From Hygrocybe punicea (Eukaryota > Basidiomycota > Agaricomycetes > Agaricales > Hygrophoraceae), in contig OY744471.1 in NCBI GenBank assembly GCA_963556145.1, positions 4,705,590 through 4,769,589 of the forward strand: DNA of 64,000 bases. The letters run 5' to 3'. How positions within the stretch are numbered: the stretch's first letter is position 1; each line of letters opens with the position of its first letter. Of this stretch, positions 46,045 through 56,860 are shown in pieces. A program made the position numbers and the translations under genes. Below the pieces are notes generated by a model, which made no database searches, was not told the DNA's origin, and was given only the letters and a program-made list of their open reading frames with translations.

Positions 46045-46167
46045 TTTTCTTTTTACTCGTGTATTATGAATGGACTCGATTTAATTGTGATTTGATTGTG
46101 ACAAGAAATGAGAAACGAAATGAGAAACGAACGTGAATGGGATTGATACAACATGAATGGGATTACT

Positions 46168-46618
46168 CTACATTCTCCTGCGCTTGTTCGGTACTATGTT
46201 CTCTTTCTCATCCTCCTCTTTGTAGTCCTTGTCTAGCCTAGCAGGTCGAATACGGTACGAATGAATCTTGGGATGAGTTTCTTGAGAGCTGGGTACATGG
46301 CGGTAGGATAGGACAACTGATGGCTCTGCGAAGACATGTGTACTCCCAGTAAAAGGTTTGAGTTCATTTTCTTCTTCCTCTTGCTTGACAAGCTCGGTCC
46401 CTTCAGTGGGGGTTGTTCCAGCCTGTAGAATAGTCGGTCCGGCTTTGCGAAGAGCGTCTGAGGTCATAATGTCAGTTATCCTGTACGAGAAAGAGTGTTG
46501 TGCTACTTACCATTGGCCCCGGGGAGGTCACATTGAAAGAAACAGTGTACTTGTCCCAATTGTGAGTGAGATTGTCGAGATGAATGTGCACAACACGATC
46601 CGCGGGGAGTACCGGCAT
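46168..46618 (-). pseudogene. Small second protein of the three-gene element, one-base frameshift
   Basis: Exon 46618-46511 (ATG at 46618, MPVLPADRVVHIHLDNLTHN, WDKYTVSF) is followed by an intron (GTAAGT...CTCAG, 46510-46458) and exon 46457-46168 (ALRKAGPTILQAG, then a Glu-rich linker and a basic end KRRRM). The phases do not match. One extra G in the GGGG run at 46518-46521 would restore them, so a single-base deletion is likely. It is divergent from the gene starting at 46677, only 58 bp away. Function unknown. Confidence 0.6.
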
Positions 46619-46676
46619 GGTATGCATTCAAGTGACTTTCGTCCGACTCCGACCTGCCTCTTGATCCTGTACCACC
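46619..46676. promoter_or_regulatory. 58-bp divergent promoter region
   Basis: The starts of the minus gene (46618) and the plus gene (46677) are separated by only 58 bp, so both must share control sequences here or inside each other's coding region. No TATA box is apparent. Confidence 0.4.
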
Positions 46677-48697
46677 ATGTCAGGCAGCGCCAACAACCAC
46701 TACCATTTCCCTTCCCCTCCGATCTCATTTCCTAGCTCTCATTCTCATCATAACTCGTTTCTTGAAGACTCTCCGGAATTACCTGCAACTTTACTCCCAG
46801 TGTCTTGCAACCCGGATCCGTTGTCTACCTATACTCCGCTCCCCACTCGCAGGATCGCCCGAACCACTACTCTACCCAACAGACCACCCTTGGAGTCATG
46901 GGATGTAGGGATTGCAGCACAATCGGTATGCATATATTCGCCTTCCTTGACTCCGATAACATACCCAATATTTTCTTGCCATAGCACATTCGCTATGCAG
47001 CGGATATACCACACGCACCGAATCTGCCGCAATCACTTTCTGTGGAAATTCTTGACCACAACACCCTCCTTCGCAATGAAAGATATCGCACAATTTTTTA
47101 TGAAAACATGCAAATGCACACTATGTTGGATTATTCACGGTATGTACCATACCAAATCATTTCTTGTGCTGATAAATCTACAGTGAAACTATCCGAACGC
47201 TCACTGTATCGATTCGGTCAAACTCTGAGTCTGGGTCTGTGGCAAGAGGGGATTTACCTTCCCACATCGACACCCCTTCACTATCAGAATTTGTCGACTG
47301 TGAAAAATATCCTAAGGTTCGGTTTTGGCGGAAACAAGATTGGGTCGAATCAAAGGCTCTCTTGACAACAGAAGCGAACAACAAGATCGGGCTACGAGGC
47401 AAGAGTCGTATTGCGGCAGGTCAAAATGTGTCGTATGGGTTTGTTGAGGACCAGAGTGGACTGTCAGTGAGCGGTTTCAGGATATCTGAAATTACCTCGT
47501 AGATGCGAGAGATCTGGCGTGAGCTCTATGAAAGGAACATGGTGCCGACGTCGTGGGGCAAGGCCGGGTCTACTGTCAAGAATTTTTTGCGCTCACAGAT
47601 GTACAACTTCGCGCCAGAACTTCATCTATGCGAGAATAACTGGAAACTGGAGCATCTCGCCACCGTGACTTATCCAGGTTGGTATCGCAAGCATGTATTG
47701 AAGGAGTCGGGTGTTGTCAAGATGGAGGAAGACGTGGAGGCAAGCGATGTTGGGTCCACTGACACAGACGACTACATGCAACTTCCTCAAAAGCGCTTAT
47801 CACTCACAGCCCATTGCACAGCCTTATCAAAGAAGCTGAAGTTCAAAGTTCCACAGCCGCCACAAGAACGAGGCGGTAATGATACTCCTACAGATTCTTC
47901 ATCAGCCATTTCGACATCTACCGAATCTGTTTCAGACGCATCAGTTTCACTGGTTGATAGTGAAGCACCCCCATCTTTTCCACCTGTCTCGCCTGATGTC
48001 TCAGGAGAGTCCGAATCAGAACAAGGCACCAAGGACATCACTCCGGTCATTACGCCAACTGGTGAGTTTGATTGGTGTCTTGTTTTCTCGTTCTCAATGA
48101 CATGTTTCTAGACACTTCCAAGGCCTTTTTGAAAGCATCCACTAACGGTTTGTCGATTTTGGATCCATTGTGAGTCACTCATAACAGTCGCTATGGCATC
48201 TGATGGTACCATATATATCAGTGCGTCACATTCGGCTGTAGTCGCAACACCAGTCAGAGACGTTTCGCACGAGAAGATCACTTGTACACCTTCCAATGCG
48301 TCTTCTTTGAACACCACCACGACAGGAGAATCTCAGCTATTGAAAGGTAAAGGTAAAGAAAATTCTGGGGTAGTGAAAGGCCCGGTGATGAAACCTACAA
48401 AGGCCATGACTGCAAGGTTTGCTCCTGCCAGGGTACTTGCTCGTGTACTGACACACCTCGTAACAGGAACCTGTTTGCGATGGATTATTGTGCAAAACAG
48501 CGGATTTCGAAGGCCGAGTTTGAGGATGTCTGGACACAGCTTGATGACATGAAGAAGAATGTAAGTCTATGATTGCGCGACATTCTCTATCTGACATTGT
48601 ATGCTAGGAATATGAGCAGAAGAGCCGGAAAGTCAAGCAAGATGTCAAGGAAGCGAAGGCGGCGGCAGCAGTGGCTGCAAGAGCCACCAGATCATAA
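46677..48697 (+). pseudogene. Third protein of the three-gene element, TAG nonsense codon
   Basis: Exons 46677-46925, 46985-47139, 47184-48061 and several small 3' exons to the stop at 48697. The N-terminus is His/Ser/Pro-rich (MSGSANNHYHFPSPPISFPS). The body holds EILDHNTLLRNERYRTIFYE, YPKVRFWRKQDWVE, FRISEITS, an in-frame TAG (47500-47502), and MREIWRELYERNMVPTSWGK followed by LCENNWKLEHLAT. A Ser/Thr/Asp-rich linker follows. The last exons give LFAMDYCAKQRISKAEFEDV and a Lys/Ala-rich helix (KQDVKEAKAAAAVAARATRS). I recall this protein as a partner of the same transposase type in other Agaricomycetes. The reading around 48112-48192 is uncertain. Inactive as it stands. Confidence 0.65.
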
Positions 48698-49028
48698 TTC
48701 GGCACACTGAACAGCGGGGAAGGGAGGGGGCAAGCCAGCAAATGGATTGGGGAGGGGGGAGCGGGCAAGCAAACGGAATGGCAAGCAAACGGAACCGGCG
48801 AACGGAACCGGTAAATGGAACGAAACGGGGAACAGCAATGGACCGATACAATTGTTTTGAAATGATACAAATGTTTTGTACACGAAGTAGTACTCGTTTT
48901 GAAATTATCTTGCATGAAAAAAATCGAGCCAGGGTGCATTTTAAGTTTAAAATGTTCCGGGAATATACAGAATTATTTTAGACTACGTAAATCTTTTTTA
49001 AACTTGCGGCTTTTCACTGGGCCTCAGT

Positions 49029-49150
49029 TCCAGAACCCCTGGATTCAGGTTGGATTGATTAGACAGCTCTATAGAAAACTAAACTCCTCAGATCACTTCC
49101 TAGCTGATCATCCCCTTTCTGTAGATTCCACTGCCACATCGTGCATCACT
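49029..49150 (+). repeat. Dispersed repeat, right half (continues 42395-42546)
   Basis: AGAACCCCTGGATTCAGG and AGCTGATCATCCCC match 60872-60960. Together with 42395-42546 it forms one repeat copy split by the 6.47-kb transposon. Confidence 0.7.
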
Positions 49151-49389
49151 TCACAGTGTTCACACTGCAATTCTTGATCCATGTTGTGTTCTGGAGGTTC
49201 CAAATGCCTCACAGCAACCACTCAGACAGCATTTTGTTGGAAAAGGACTTCTGGAAATTTCTGCTGATAGTGCAACTGGAAACTTATCCTCTCACTCAGT
49301 GTTGCTACAACACCAAGCCATGTCTGTCTCCCAACAAATTCACAGCCAACTCAACTCCCTATCACACAAGCAGACATTGGCTTCCCTTC

Positions 49390-49480
49390 CTATCCCAGCA
49401 CAGCCAAATCCCAAAAAAGGAAGATCCAAACATGCAAAAAATGTGGAAAAGAATCATGTAATGGAAGAAAGGAGGTAAGG
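49390..49480 (+). pseudogene. Zinc-knuckle-like coding relic of a transposase
   Basis: In one frame 49409-49475 reads RKIQTCKKCGKESCNGRKE, a CxxCxxxxxC cluster typical of small zinc knuckles in fungal transposases. Flanking sequence is degraded, and no longer frame survives. Confidence 0.4.
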
Positions 49481-49498
49481 TTGAGTTTGGATCAGTAT

Positions 49499-49564
49499 AG
49501 GGATTGTGGCGCAATGGTATGGACTCAAAGAGACCCAATAAGCCTGGCTGGGATGTTGACTAGC
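49499..49564 (+). repeat. tRNA-like segment, possible SINE head or tRNA relic
   Basis: GGGATTGTGGCGCAATGGTA matches the 5' acceptor strand and D-arm of a tRNA (A-box TGGCGCAATGG). The anticodon arm is degraded, and GGATGTTGACT at 49551 is a weak B-box. It is too diverged to fold as a tRNA; a tRNA-derived SINE is the likeliest source. Confidence 0.35.
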
Positions 49565-52564
49565 CAATGTTATTTACTGATACAGATACTGATTTTATCT
49601 AATTCAATTTTATTTTATTTTATTTAATTATTTACTATTATTTCCTCAACAGACATCAGTATTGAGCTAGAATTCGGAAGTACCAGTACAGGTAATGGAA
49701 AATGCTGGTCTAATCAAAAAGCTGATATTGTGAGTCTGCAAAATATTTTGGAATTTATATACAGTGCACAGTGTGCTGTAACTGGATACAGGTTCAAACA
49801 TTCAAGCTTGCCAGCTTCCAGCTTCAAGACCTTATTACTTCAAGCCTGCCCTGATAGTTACCATATTTCCATCATTTCAAGTGAAAATCAGAAATGATGG
49901 TACTAGGTAACTGCAAGTTTGTCTGGCACTGGAGGAGCCTCTCCACAACCAACACCAACACCACCTCCACTTCTCATCTTGCACCAGCCATATCACTGTT
50001 GCCAGGGTTTTTGATGGCCAGCAGAGTTGCCACTGAGCCTACTTGAATGATCTGAGTACCGTGAGGAGCAAAAATGTAGATGACTTCTGGGTGCTCACAA
50101 GTGATATGCACCCTTTGCCATTAACAAAGAATGAGATGACAAGATATTAAGGCTGGATTGTGAGATGGTGTAGTAGATGTGCCTGGGCTGTCACGTGACC
50201 CAGTTCGCATGGTTTACCTTAGTCAGTAGGCTTCCCTATGTAGTAGATAGTCTCATCCTTCAACATCAACAATTTCCACTTGAGTCCTGCATGAGCACCT
50301 GGAGAGGTCCCTTGGGACCTCACTAATGGTATGAGAAACAAGCTAATGTTTGTAGTGACTATATGATACAAATGAACTAAAACTCATCATTGATGTTGGT
50401 GCTACCATTCACATCGTGATCATCATTGTTGTGGTTGCCCATCCTTGCACTTGCTGTGCTCATGGTTTGCACCATGCCTGTGTCATTGTTGTTGCCCACA
50501 TTGCTTGTCTTCATCGATGTCCATGCTGTAGTCATCACCATTGTCTGTCAACACCACCAGACAGTTAATGTGGTCACTGTGGTCATTGCCTTTGCCAATG
50601 TCATCACCAGTAGCATAGCCAGATGGCTCGCGCTGGGTTGACATCATCACTGCTGTCATCATCTTCACCATCCCCACCAGTGGTCAGGCCAGTTGGCTGC
50701 TGCCAGTTGATGTTGTCGCTGTCATCATTGTCACTGTCATCATTGTCCTCTTTGCCACTTCACTAGTGGTTGTGCAAGTTGGCTGCCACCAGCTGTCATC
50801 ATCACATCAACACAGTCGCTGTTGTCTTCATCATCATCCCATTGGTGGTCAGGCTGGTTAATGTCGTTGCAGTCATCATCACAGCCTTAATTGGCTTGCA
50901 GCTTGAGGAAGAGGATCCAGGGGCTGACATGTTTTATATGGGTCCCTCGGTGCCTTACTTGAAGCTTGATACATTCTGCCAACTTGACTATCCTCTTCTT
51001 TGTAAGGCAAGCAAACCACTTGCATACACAGTTCATGCACAGCTGGTGGAGCAGGTGCACAGGAGCTGGCATCACAGGGGTGGAGATGAGGTCATTGAGG
51101 CTGTGGAGACATGCTGGAGAGGCCCAACATTTGGAGGGATGAGCATGCCATGAGAGATACCATCATATTCATAGCATCCTTGTTCTCTCCATCATCTGTG
51201 AGGTCTGCCAAAGTTTTACAGAATTGTTTCAAATGCATTGATGCTGTTCCACCAGGTGGCATCTTGGTCCTTGCCTGGGCTGCAATTGAGGCCGACATGG
51301 CCAGATGATGGCATCTCAATGAGATTTCCCCTGGAAGTGAAGTTGAGTTGGGATTGGCAGAGTGCATGGAAAGATGAAAGGAAAAGGGTTTGTTGCCAAT
51401 GCTTTCTGGAATTGGATGGATATGATGTTGATGGTGATATGAACCTGAGTCTGTGCATCATGGTAAAGCAATCAGATTCTGCAAAGGCAGGGGGCAAGGG
51501 ACTTGGTACACATGTATACAATAGCCCATGACTAGCTACAGTGGGGAGTTTGCAACATGCACTGGGAAGTTTGCAGCACTCACTGGGAGGTTGCAACATG
51601 CTCCAGGAAGTTTGCAGGACATGTTGGGAAGTTTGCAGGGCATGCTGGGAATGGATTGATGAACAGAGGAAGCTGTAAAGAAGCTCAGGAAGTTTGTAGC
51701 ACTCACTGGAAAGTTAGGTCACTGTGTGGGTGGTTTGTTGAATGCATTTCTATTACCTTGCAGTACAAGCAATCTCTATACCAAAGAAGATGGGAATGAG
51801 ATTGGTTGTCCATAAAGTAATATGTGGACCAGGGAAGCTGTCAAACATGTTGATAAGCCATGAAAAAGAGATATTTGGTGATATGGATTGCTTCTGCAGC
51901 AGGCTCCGGCAACAATCAACTTAACTCGGGGATCGGTTTCCAAGGGAGAGGACAGCAGTTTTCATTGTTCCTTACAACTAAGACAACACTGCTAAGAGGG
52001 TGGAGGGTTATGGTCTAATGTCATTGCGAGCCGTGGGGGTTACCCAAGACAAGAGGGTCTGCCCCAAGAACCAGACTAAACGTAAGGAAAAGAAAGAAGA
52101 AAAAGTCCAAACCAACAACAAGAACAGTAGATATAGTGACTGGTCTTGAGGGGAGGTAAATGGGAATACAACCATGAAGCTACATGTCCAACTCCACCAT
52201 GTGTTTACTATGAGGTGCACATGAGGCGTCCTCATGTCGATGTTCTCGCAATCCAACTGGAGGCCTGGGTGTCCTTGAGGATAGAAGAGGTCCAAATGAC
52301 TCGGATGATTTGTCATTGGATCATGTGACATGCAGAATTGCCAATTCAGGGTCTACACTTGCTGTAACAGGCAAGTGCACAGTCTGGCAAGTGCATTGCA
52401 TGGTCGGATTGAAGAGGGGTATCGTTCAGTGTTGGATTGGTAAAGAGAGTGTCTTGAGGTAGTGTGGATATAGCGACAAGGTTGGTATGAAAGAAAACAA
52501 AGGAATGTGTAGGAGAAAACCAACTAGGATGGTGGGATAACTGAGGTCAGACATGTGAACAGCA
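49565..52564. other. AT-rich repeat-rich DNA without supported genes
   Basis: Contains a CATCATCATTGTTG-type trinucleotide-like region (50385-50870) and a minisatellite of GGGAAGTTTGCAGCA-like units (51543-51720). Frames up to 127 codons occur (50770-51153, 51216-51599) but have no motifs and reflect low complexity. Confidence 0.45.
51543..51720 (+). repeat. Minisatellite, ~30-bp GGGAAGTTTGCA units
   Basis: Five or six diverged units with the core GGGAAGTTTGCA(G)CA and CACTGG spacers. Confidence 0.6.
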
Positions 52565-52567
52565 TAA

Positions 52568-53416
52568 CACAGGGTGCGCAGTAGCATACCATGTCACACA
52601 GTATCTTGAAAGTACTTGACAAGTATACTAAATATCATTACCATAACATTCAACATGGTATTGTAACAGTATTCAGACATAAACTACAATACTTGTGCTC
52701 AAATTCATCTGAAGGTATGAAGGCAAATGAGACTTATACCTTTTCAATAACATCAAGCCTTTTGTTTCACTACTTTTACTGTATTTACAGCAAAGTACTG
52801 TATAGTTTGGATAGAATACTTGCAGCCTAAGATGAATCAAAGTATTAAACTAGTAAGGAAGTTGTGCCACTTTCACTACTAGGATACCTTTTGAATCCTT
52901 TCAAGATACAGTGTGAAATAGTATAGTACTGTTGCCATATTGTGGATCTAAGATACTGTGTCAATACTTTTAAGATACTGTTTCAGTACTTTTATTATAA
53001 TAAAAGTATCTTAAAAGTATTGACACAGTATCTTAAATCCACAGTATGGCAACAGTACTATACTATTTCACACTGTATCTTGATAGGATTCAAAAGGTAT
53101 CCTAATAGTAAAAGTGGCCCAACTTCCTTACTGGTTTAATACTTTGATTCATCTTAGGCTGCAAGTATTCTATCCAAACTATACAGTACTTTGCTGTAAA
53201 TACAGTAAAAGTAGTGAAACAAAAGGCTTGATGTTATTGAAAAGGTATAAGTCTCATTTGCCTTCATACCTTCAGATGAATTTGAGCACAAGTATTGTAG
53301 TTTATGTCTGAATACTGTTACAATACCATGTTGAATGTTATGGTAATGATATTTAGTATACTTGTCAAGTACTTTCAAGATACTGTGTGACATGGTATGC
53401 TACTGTGCACCCTGTG
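52568..53416. mobile_element. Near-perfect 849-bp palindromic MITE (PIF/Harbinger-like)
   Basis: The two halves are reverse complements with almost no loop (centre near 52995). The same 79-residue peptide is encoded at 52591-52830 on the plus strand and 53154-53393 on the minus strand, showing how exact the arms are. Ends CACAGGGTGC...GCACCCTGTG; TAA repeated outside (52565-52567 and 53417-53419), as in PIF/Harbinger elements. AAGTAC/AAGATACTGT motifs recur in both arms. No transposase. Confidence 0.85.
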
Positions 53417-53419
53417 TAA

Positions 53420-55787
53420 GCTGTGCTGGTGACAGTGTCTGTGTTGATGATGTATCAAGGGGTGATGTCTTGTTCTGTGTGTGGGGCAATGAGGCCCACT
53501 TGATGTCGGTATTCTTCCAAGAAAGGTTATTGTTGTAAACGAGTGTGGGAGGGATCAAGGTTACAGATGGAAAAGGATAAATGAATGTGGGTCCAGGTTT
53601 TGAGTCATGGCACAGGTGACAAGCTGTGGGAACAAGTAGTTCGGTACTGCATTGAAGTGATGGCGTGTGAACAATACACAATAGGGGTTGGTTCACTGTT
53701 TGGGAAGTCATATGGTCTGTGGTCAAAGTCTGAAGGTGTGTGCTTTGGCAATGGTCAGATTGGAGGGAACAGTGAAATGTTACAAGTCCCTATAAGGGAA
53801 TCGTTCTATACGGTGGATTTTTCAACTCAGGGTCACACTCTAATTTGCCAAGCTGTGGGAACAAATTTTCCAAACTGTGGGAACAATTGTGAAGCCCTGG
53901 GAATAATTATGAAACCGTGTGACTGGGTGGAGTTGAGTGTGAGAATTTGTTGTCCCAATCAGCAAGAACAATAAGGCAGCCAGATCACAGCAGCCAATTT
54001 GGAAATGGGTAGTGTTATATCATGTTGGTATTGCAATTGCAATCAGTTTCTTATAATAATCACATGCATTGGTAATGCAATGCACCATGTATGAATGAAC
54101 AATATGTCAGTGGTATCTGTCATGTAGCTACATCTACTGTGTGTATTAGAATTGTTGATAATGAAAAGAGGTCAAACAGTGTTCATTGTACACTTGTGAC
54201 ACAGGTCCGAAGGTGTTCGAAGTGTTCGGTCAGTGTCCCAGCCTTAATCTTGGACATTCCCCTTGCACAAACATCTGTATGACCAACACATTGAATGTGT
54301 CTGCAATGTAGATGCACGTATAATGTGCATTAGAATTAATAATAATGCAAGCAGTGACTATTTGTCAAACAGGTCCAAAGGCATTCGAAGTGTTCGGTCA
54401 GTGTTCCAGCCTTAATCTTGGGCATTCCCCTTTCACAAACATCTGTATGATCAACATATTGAATGTATCTGTGATGTAGCAATATTTAATATGCACTTTG
54501 AAATCATTAACAATGCACGCAGTGCTGACTCATTTAACAGGTCAAACAATGTATCAGAAAGCATTCAACAAGTTTCCCAGGTATAATATGGTCTTCCAGC
54601 TTCAATGCTGGGCAATACCATGATCTGTATATTGGACGGGTCTGTACTATTGCTACATAACCTTGCAATGCAAATCATACTTAATACAGTATCAATACTG
54701 GTACACTAGGCTGAATGGTTGTCAGCAAATCCTTTGGCCAGTCGCCCAGTCACAGTATGCAGCATTGCAGTGCAACAGACACTGTCTGTTCCATAAATTC
54801 CATGAGTGCATGCCACACGTATCTTGATCATGTGTGCTGGAAGTGGTTCAGGTGTCCAATACTCATCAAACTGTCTGACAAGAACATTGCCTCACTGATT
54901 TCCCAGCTTTATTTAATCTGAAGCATTGCCAGTGTACACAAGCTGAACCATTCATATTGTTGATTCTCTCATCAAAACCAGCAATCTTACCAAAGTGGTT
55001 CCAATAGCAGTGCAGTTGGTATCATTGTGCATGGGATTATTTCTACAGTACTCACAGGAGGTTGTTCTTGACCTGACAAATAAATCAGAAACTTAGCATT
55101 TCTGGTTATACTTACTACATATTCTGTAAAATCTGCAGAATAACTATGACTAATAATAAAGTAGTAAAGTAGTTAGTTATATATCTGCCAACTTGAACAC
55201 TGCAAACTTGATATGAAAGATGTCAATTGGGATCTGATATTGGGTCATGACAAATTGGAAGGAACAGGATATAATCAATTAATATCATTGTAGTATGGTA
55301 TCAGAATGGTATCAGACTAGCATCAGTATGTAATGGTAAAGGAAATATCAATAACTTCACAAATATTTATTATCATAGAAGGGTAGTAATACTGTATTAT
55401 TTGTATACTCTCATTACTAAAAAGGGATGAGTAACCTGCCATGCAAAGCAATGGCCCACACCCCACTAGTCTTGTGATCAAGGATTGTTCAGGGCATGCA
55501 TGCAGATGAGGAATGTTGTCAGATCATCAGGAAGGATAATGGTAGGCATGGAATATGAAAGTGGAAACCAAATATCCAGGTATGGCAATTGTCAATTATG
55601 TGCTGAGATATTGTCGAGGTGGAAGTTGGAAGTATCAATGGCAGAAGGGTTTCGGTGCCAATGCCAAAGACAGATCATAACAAGGTAGAAACCAATAAGG
55701 AAAGTGATGGCAATGCTGCCAATGATGATTATGGTAATTAACTGTGTTGGAAGTACAGCCATTGTGTATTGGTTTGTCATGGGACGA
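53420..55787. other. AT-rich intergenic DNA
   Basis: No gene supported. GCTGTGGGAACAA-like short repeats at 53850-53920 and the tandem array at 54100-54640 are the only structures seen. Confidence 0.45.
54100..54640 (+). repeat. Tandem array of ~180-bp units
   Basis: Three diverged units. GTGTTCGGTCAGTGT occurs at about 54221 and again at about 54400, each followed by CCAGCCTTAATCTTG and ACATCTGTATGA. The third unit (from about 54530) is more degraded. Confidence 0.65.
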
Positions 55788-56105
55788 TGTAGATGCAGGT
55801 TCGGGGTGGCTTTGGAACATAAATCCTAACCAGAGGGTGTCAGCATAGAAGTGACAGTGGATAATCAGTGACAGGAATAATAGTAAAAGGTGAAATGGAA
55901 GTAAAATGTAAAGCCGCCATGTAAAAATAAACAAATAATAATGAATCTGGCAATGAACGGAGTGAAAGTGGATAAATAACGATGAACCTGATGATGCTGA
56001 TGATGTCAGGTACAGCGGGTTGGGTTGGGAACAATGAACAAATAATGGAACAATGATAAAGACAATGAAGTGAACTATAAAAATCTGAGGGTCTACGAGG
56101 ATGAA
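55788..56105 (-). repeat. LTR fragment A, left part of an LTR split by an inversion
   Basis: Minus-orientation LTR from TGTAGATGC at 55788 to GAGGATGAACA at about 56105, where the match stops abruptly. The missing remainder lies inverted at 57826-58350. Flank ACGA at 55784-55787. Confidence 0.75.
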
Positions 56106-56454
56106 CAATACCAATGTACCTTGCGGATGCACACCGTGACGTCAATTGACATCGGCGCTGCAACCGCGAGGTATCCGGGAGGGTGGTGGTGTGCCCAACA
56201 CCACCCGGTCATGGCTGAGGACCCGTGGATTAACCCCCGCAAACCCGTGGCAACGGGTAAGGGTATGGGTACGGGTTTCGGAAAAAAACCCGTGATAGAT
56301 TAGATAGCTACAGTAATAAATGCGTGATAATACTAAAATTAAGTGTCCGAACCGTTCATGAACTCGGTTCAGGCTCCGAAAAAAAAATCCGAACAGTTCA
56401 CAGCGGTTCAGGTTCAGTTCACATAAAATCCTGAACTGAACTTCGGTAGCACTA
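56106..56454 (-). mobile_element. Left end of a hAT element, inverted with its flank
   Basis: Read on the minus strand it starts TAGTGCTACCGAAG at 56454, followed by GGTTCAG-type subterminal repeats and the TCAATTGAC module (56137-56172). The 8 bp outside is GGGGAACA (56455-56462), the reverse complement of the 8 bp beyond the right end at 60275. Confidence 0.75.
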
Positions 56455-56860
56455 GGGGAACAACTTGAGCGCGCTTTTGCAAACAAACTCAGGCTCTAGT
56501 ACCGCCAAGGAACCCTACCGGCCAGTCGTCAAGTTTTGCAATATTGAGGAGAGTGTTCTGCGTGCCATTCAGTCAAAGGAGAAGGTGAAGAAAATCACAT
56601 TAGGTGGGGAGGGGACTGGTGGAGAATCCAATGACGAATCTGATTCCAAGTTGGATAGTGATGAAGGAAACGGAAGTGATGAAGATTCAGAGGTGACAGT
56701 CAAAGCCCTCCATTTCATTGTCCTGACATCGACATCAACTCACCTATGCTCATTGATATGGTTTCCAGCAAGCCAGTGGTTGATGCATCGGTTCCGGCAC
56801 AGGCTGCTCAAATGCAACCTCCAGAGGAGAGTGTGGAGGTACCAAACTGGGACTGGTAGA
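56455..56860 (+). pseudogene. C-terminal fragment of an unknown protein, target of the hAT insertion
   Basis: Broken frames read EEPYRP-like (KEPYRPVVKFCNIEESVLRA), an acidic Ser/Asp-rich linker, and, after an intron, DINSPMLIDMVSSKPVVDAS and the end EESVEVPNWDW at 56860. The other half of the same gene lies at 60284-60505 on the minus strand. I do not recognise the protein with certainty; it resembles C-terminal tails of Agaricomycete transposon-type proteins. Confidence 0.5.

Larger units (their letters stand above)
42554..49021. mobile_element. Complete three-gene DNA transposon (6468 bp)
   Basis: The terminal repeats start CCCAGTGAAAAG and match over about 34 bp with a few mismatches (right end read as reverse complement). 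CCTCAGT is repeated outside (42547-42553 and 49022-49028). Joining the flanks gives CTTCCCCTCAGTTCCAG, which aligns base for base with the empty paralogous site near 60868 (CTTCCCCTTTGTTCTGG). Inside lie a large Tnp2-like transposase (+), a small gene (-) and a second long gene (+). All three carry disabling changes. A 7-bp duplication does not fit CACTA (3 bp) or hAT (8 bp), so the superfamily is left open. Confidence 0.85.

Noticed and set aside
52591..52830. 79-residue peptide encoded twice, once on each strand
   Set aside because: An automatic consequence of the palindromic element; no start context, motif or codon bias to suggest a gene.
54100..54640. CRISPR-like array
   Set aside because: Units of ~180 bp without short identical repeats and unique spacers, in a eukaryote; an ordinary tandem repeat.
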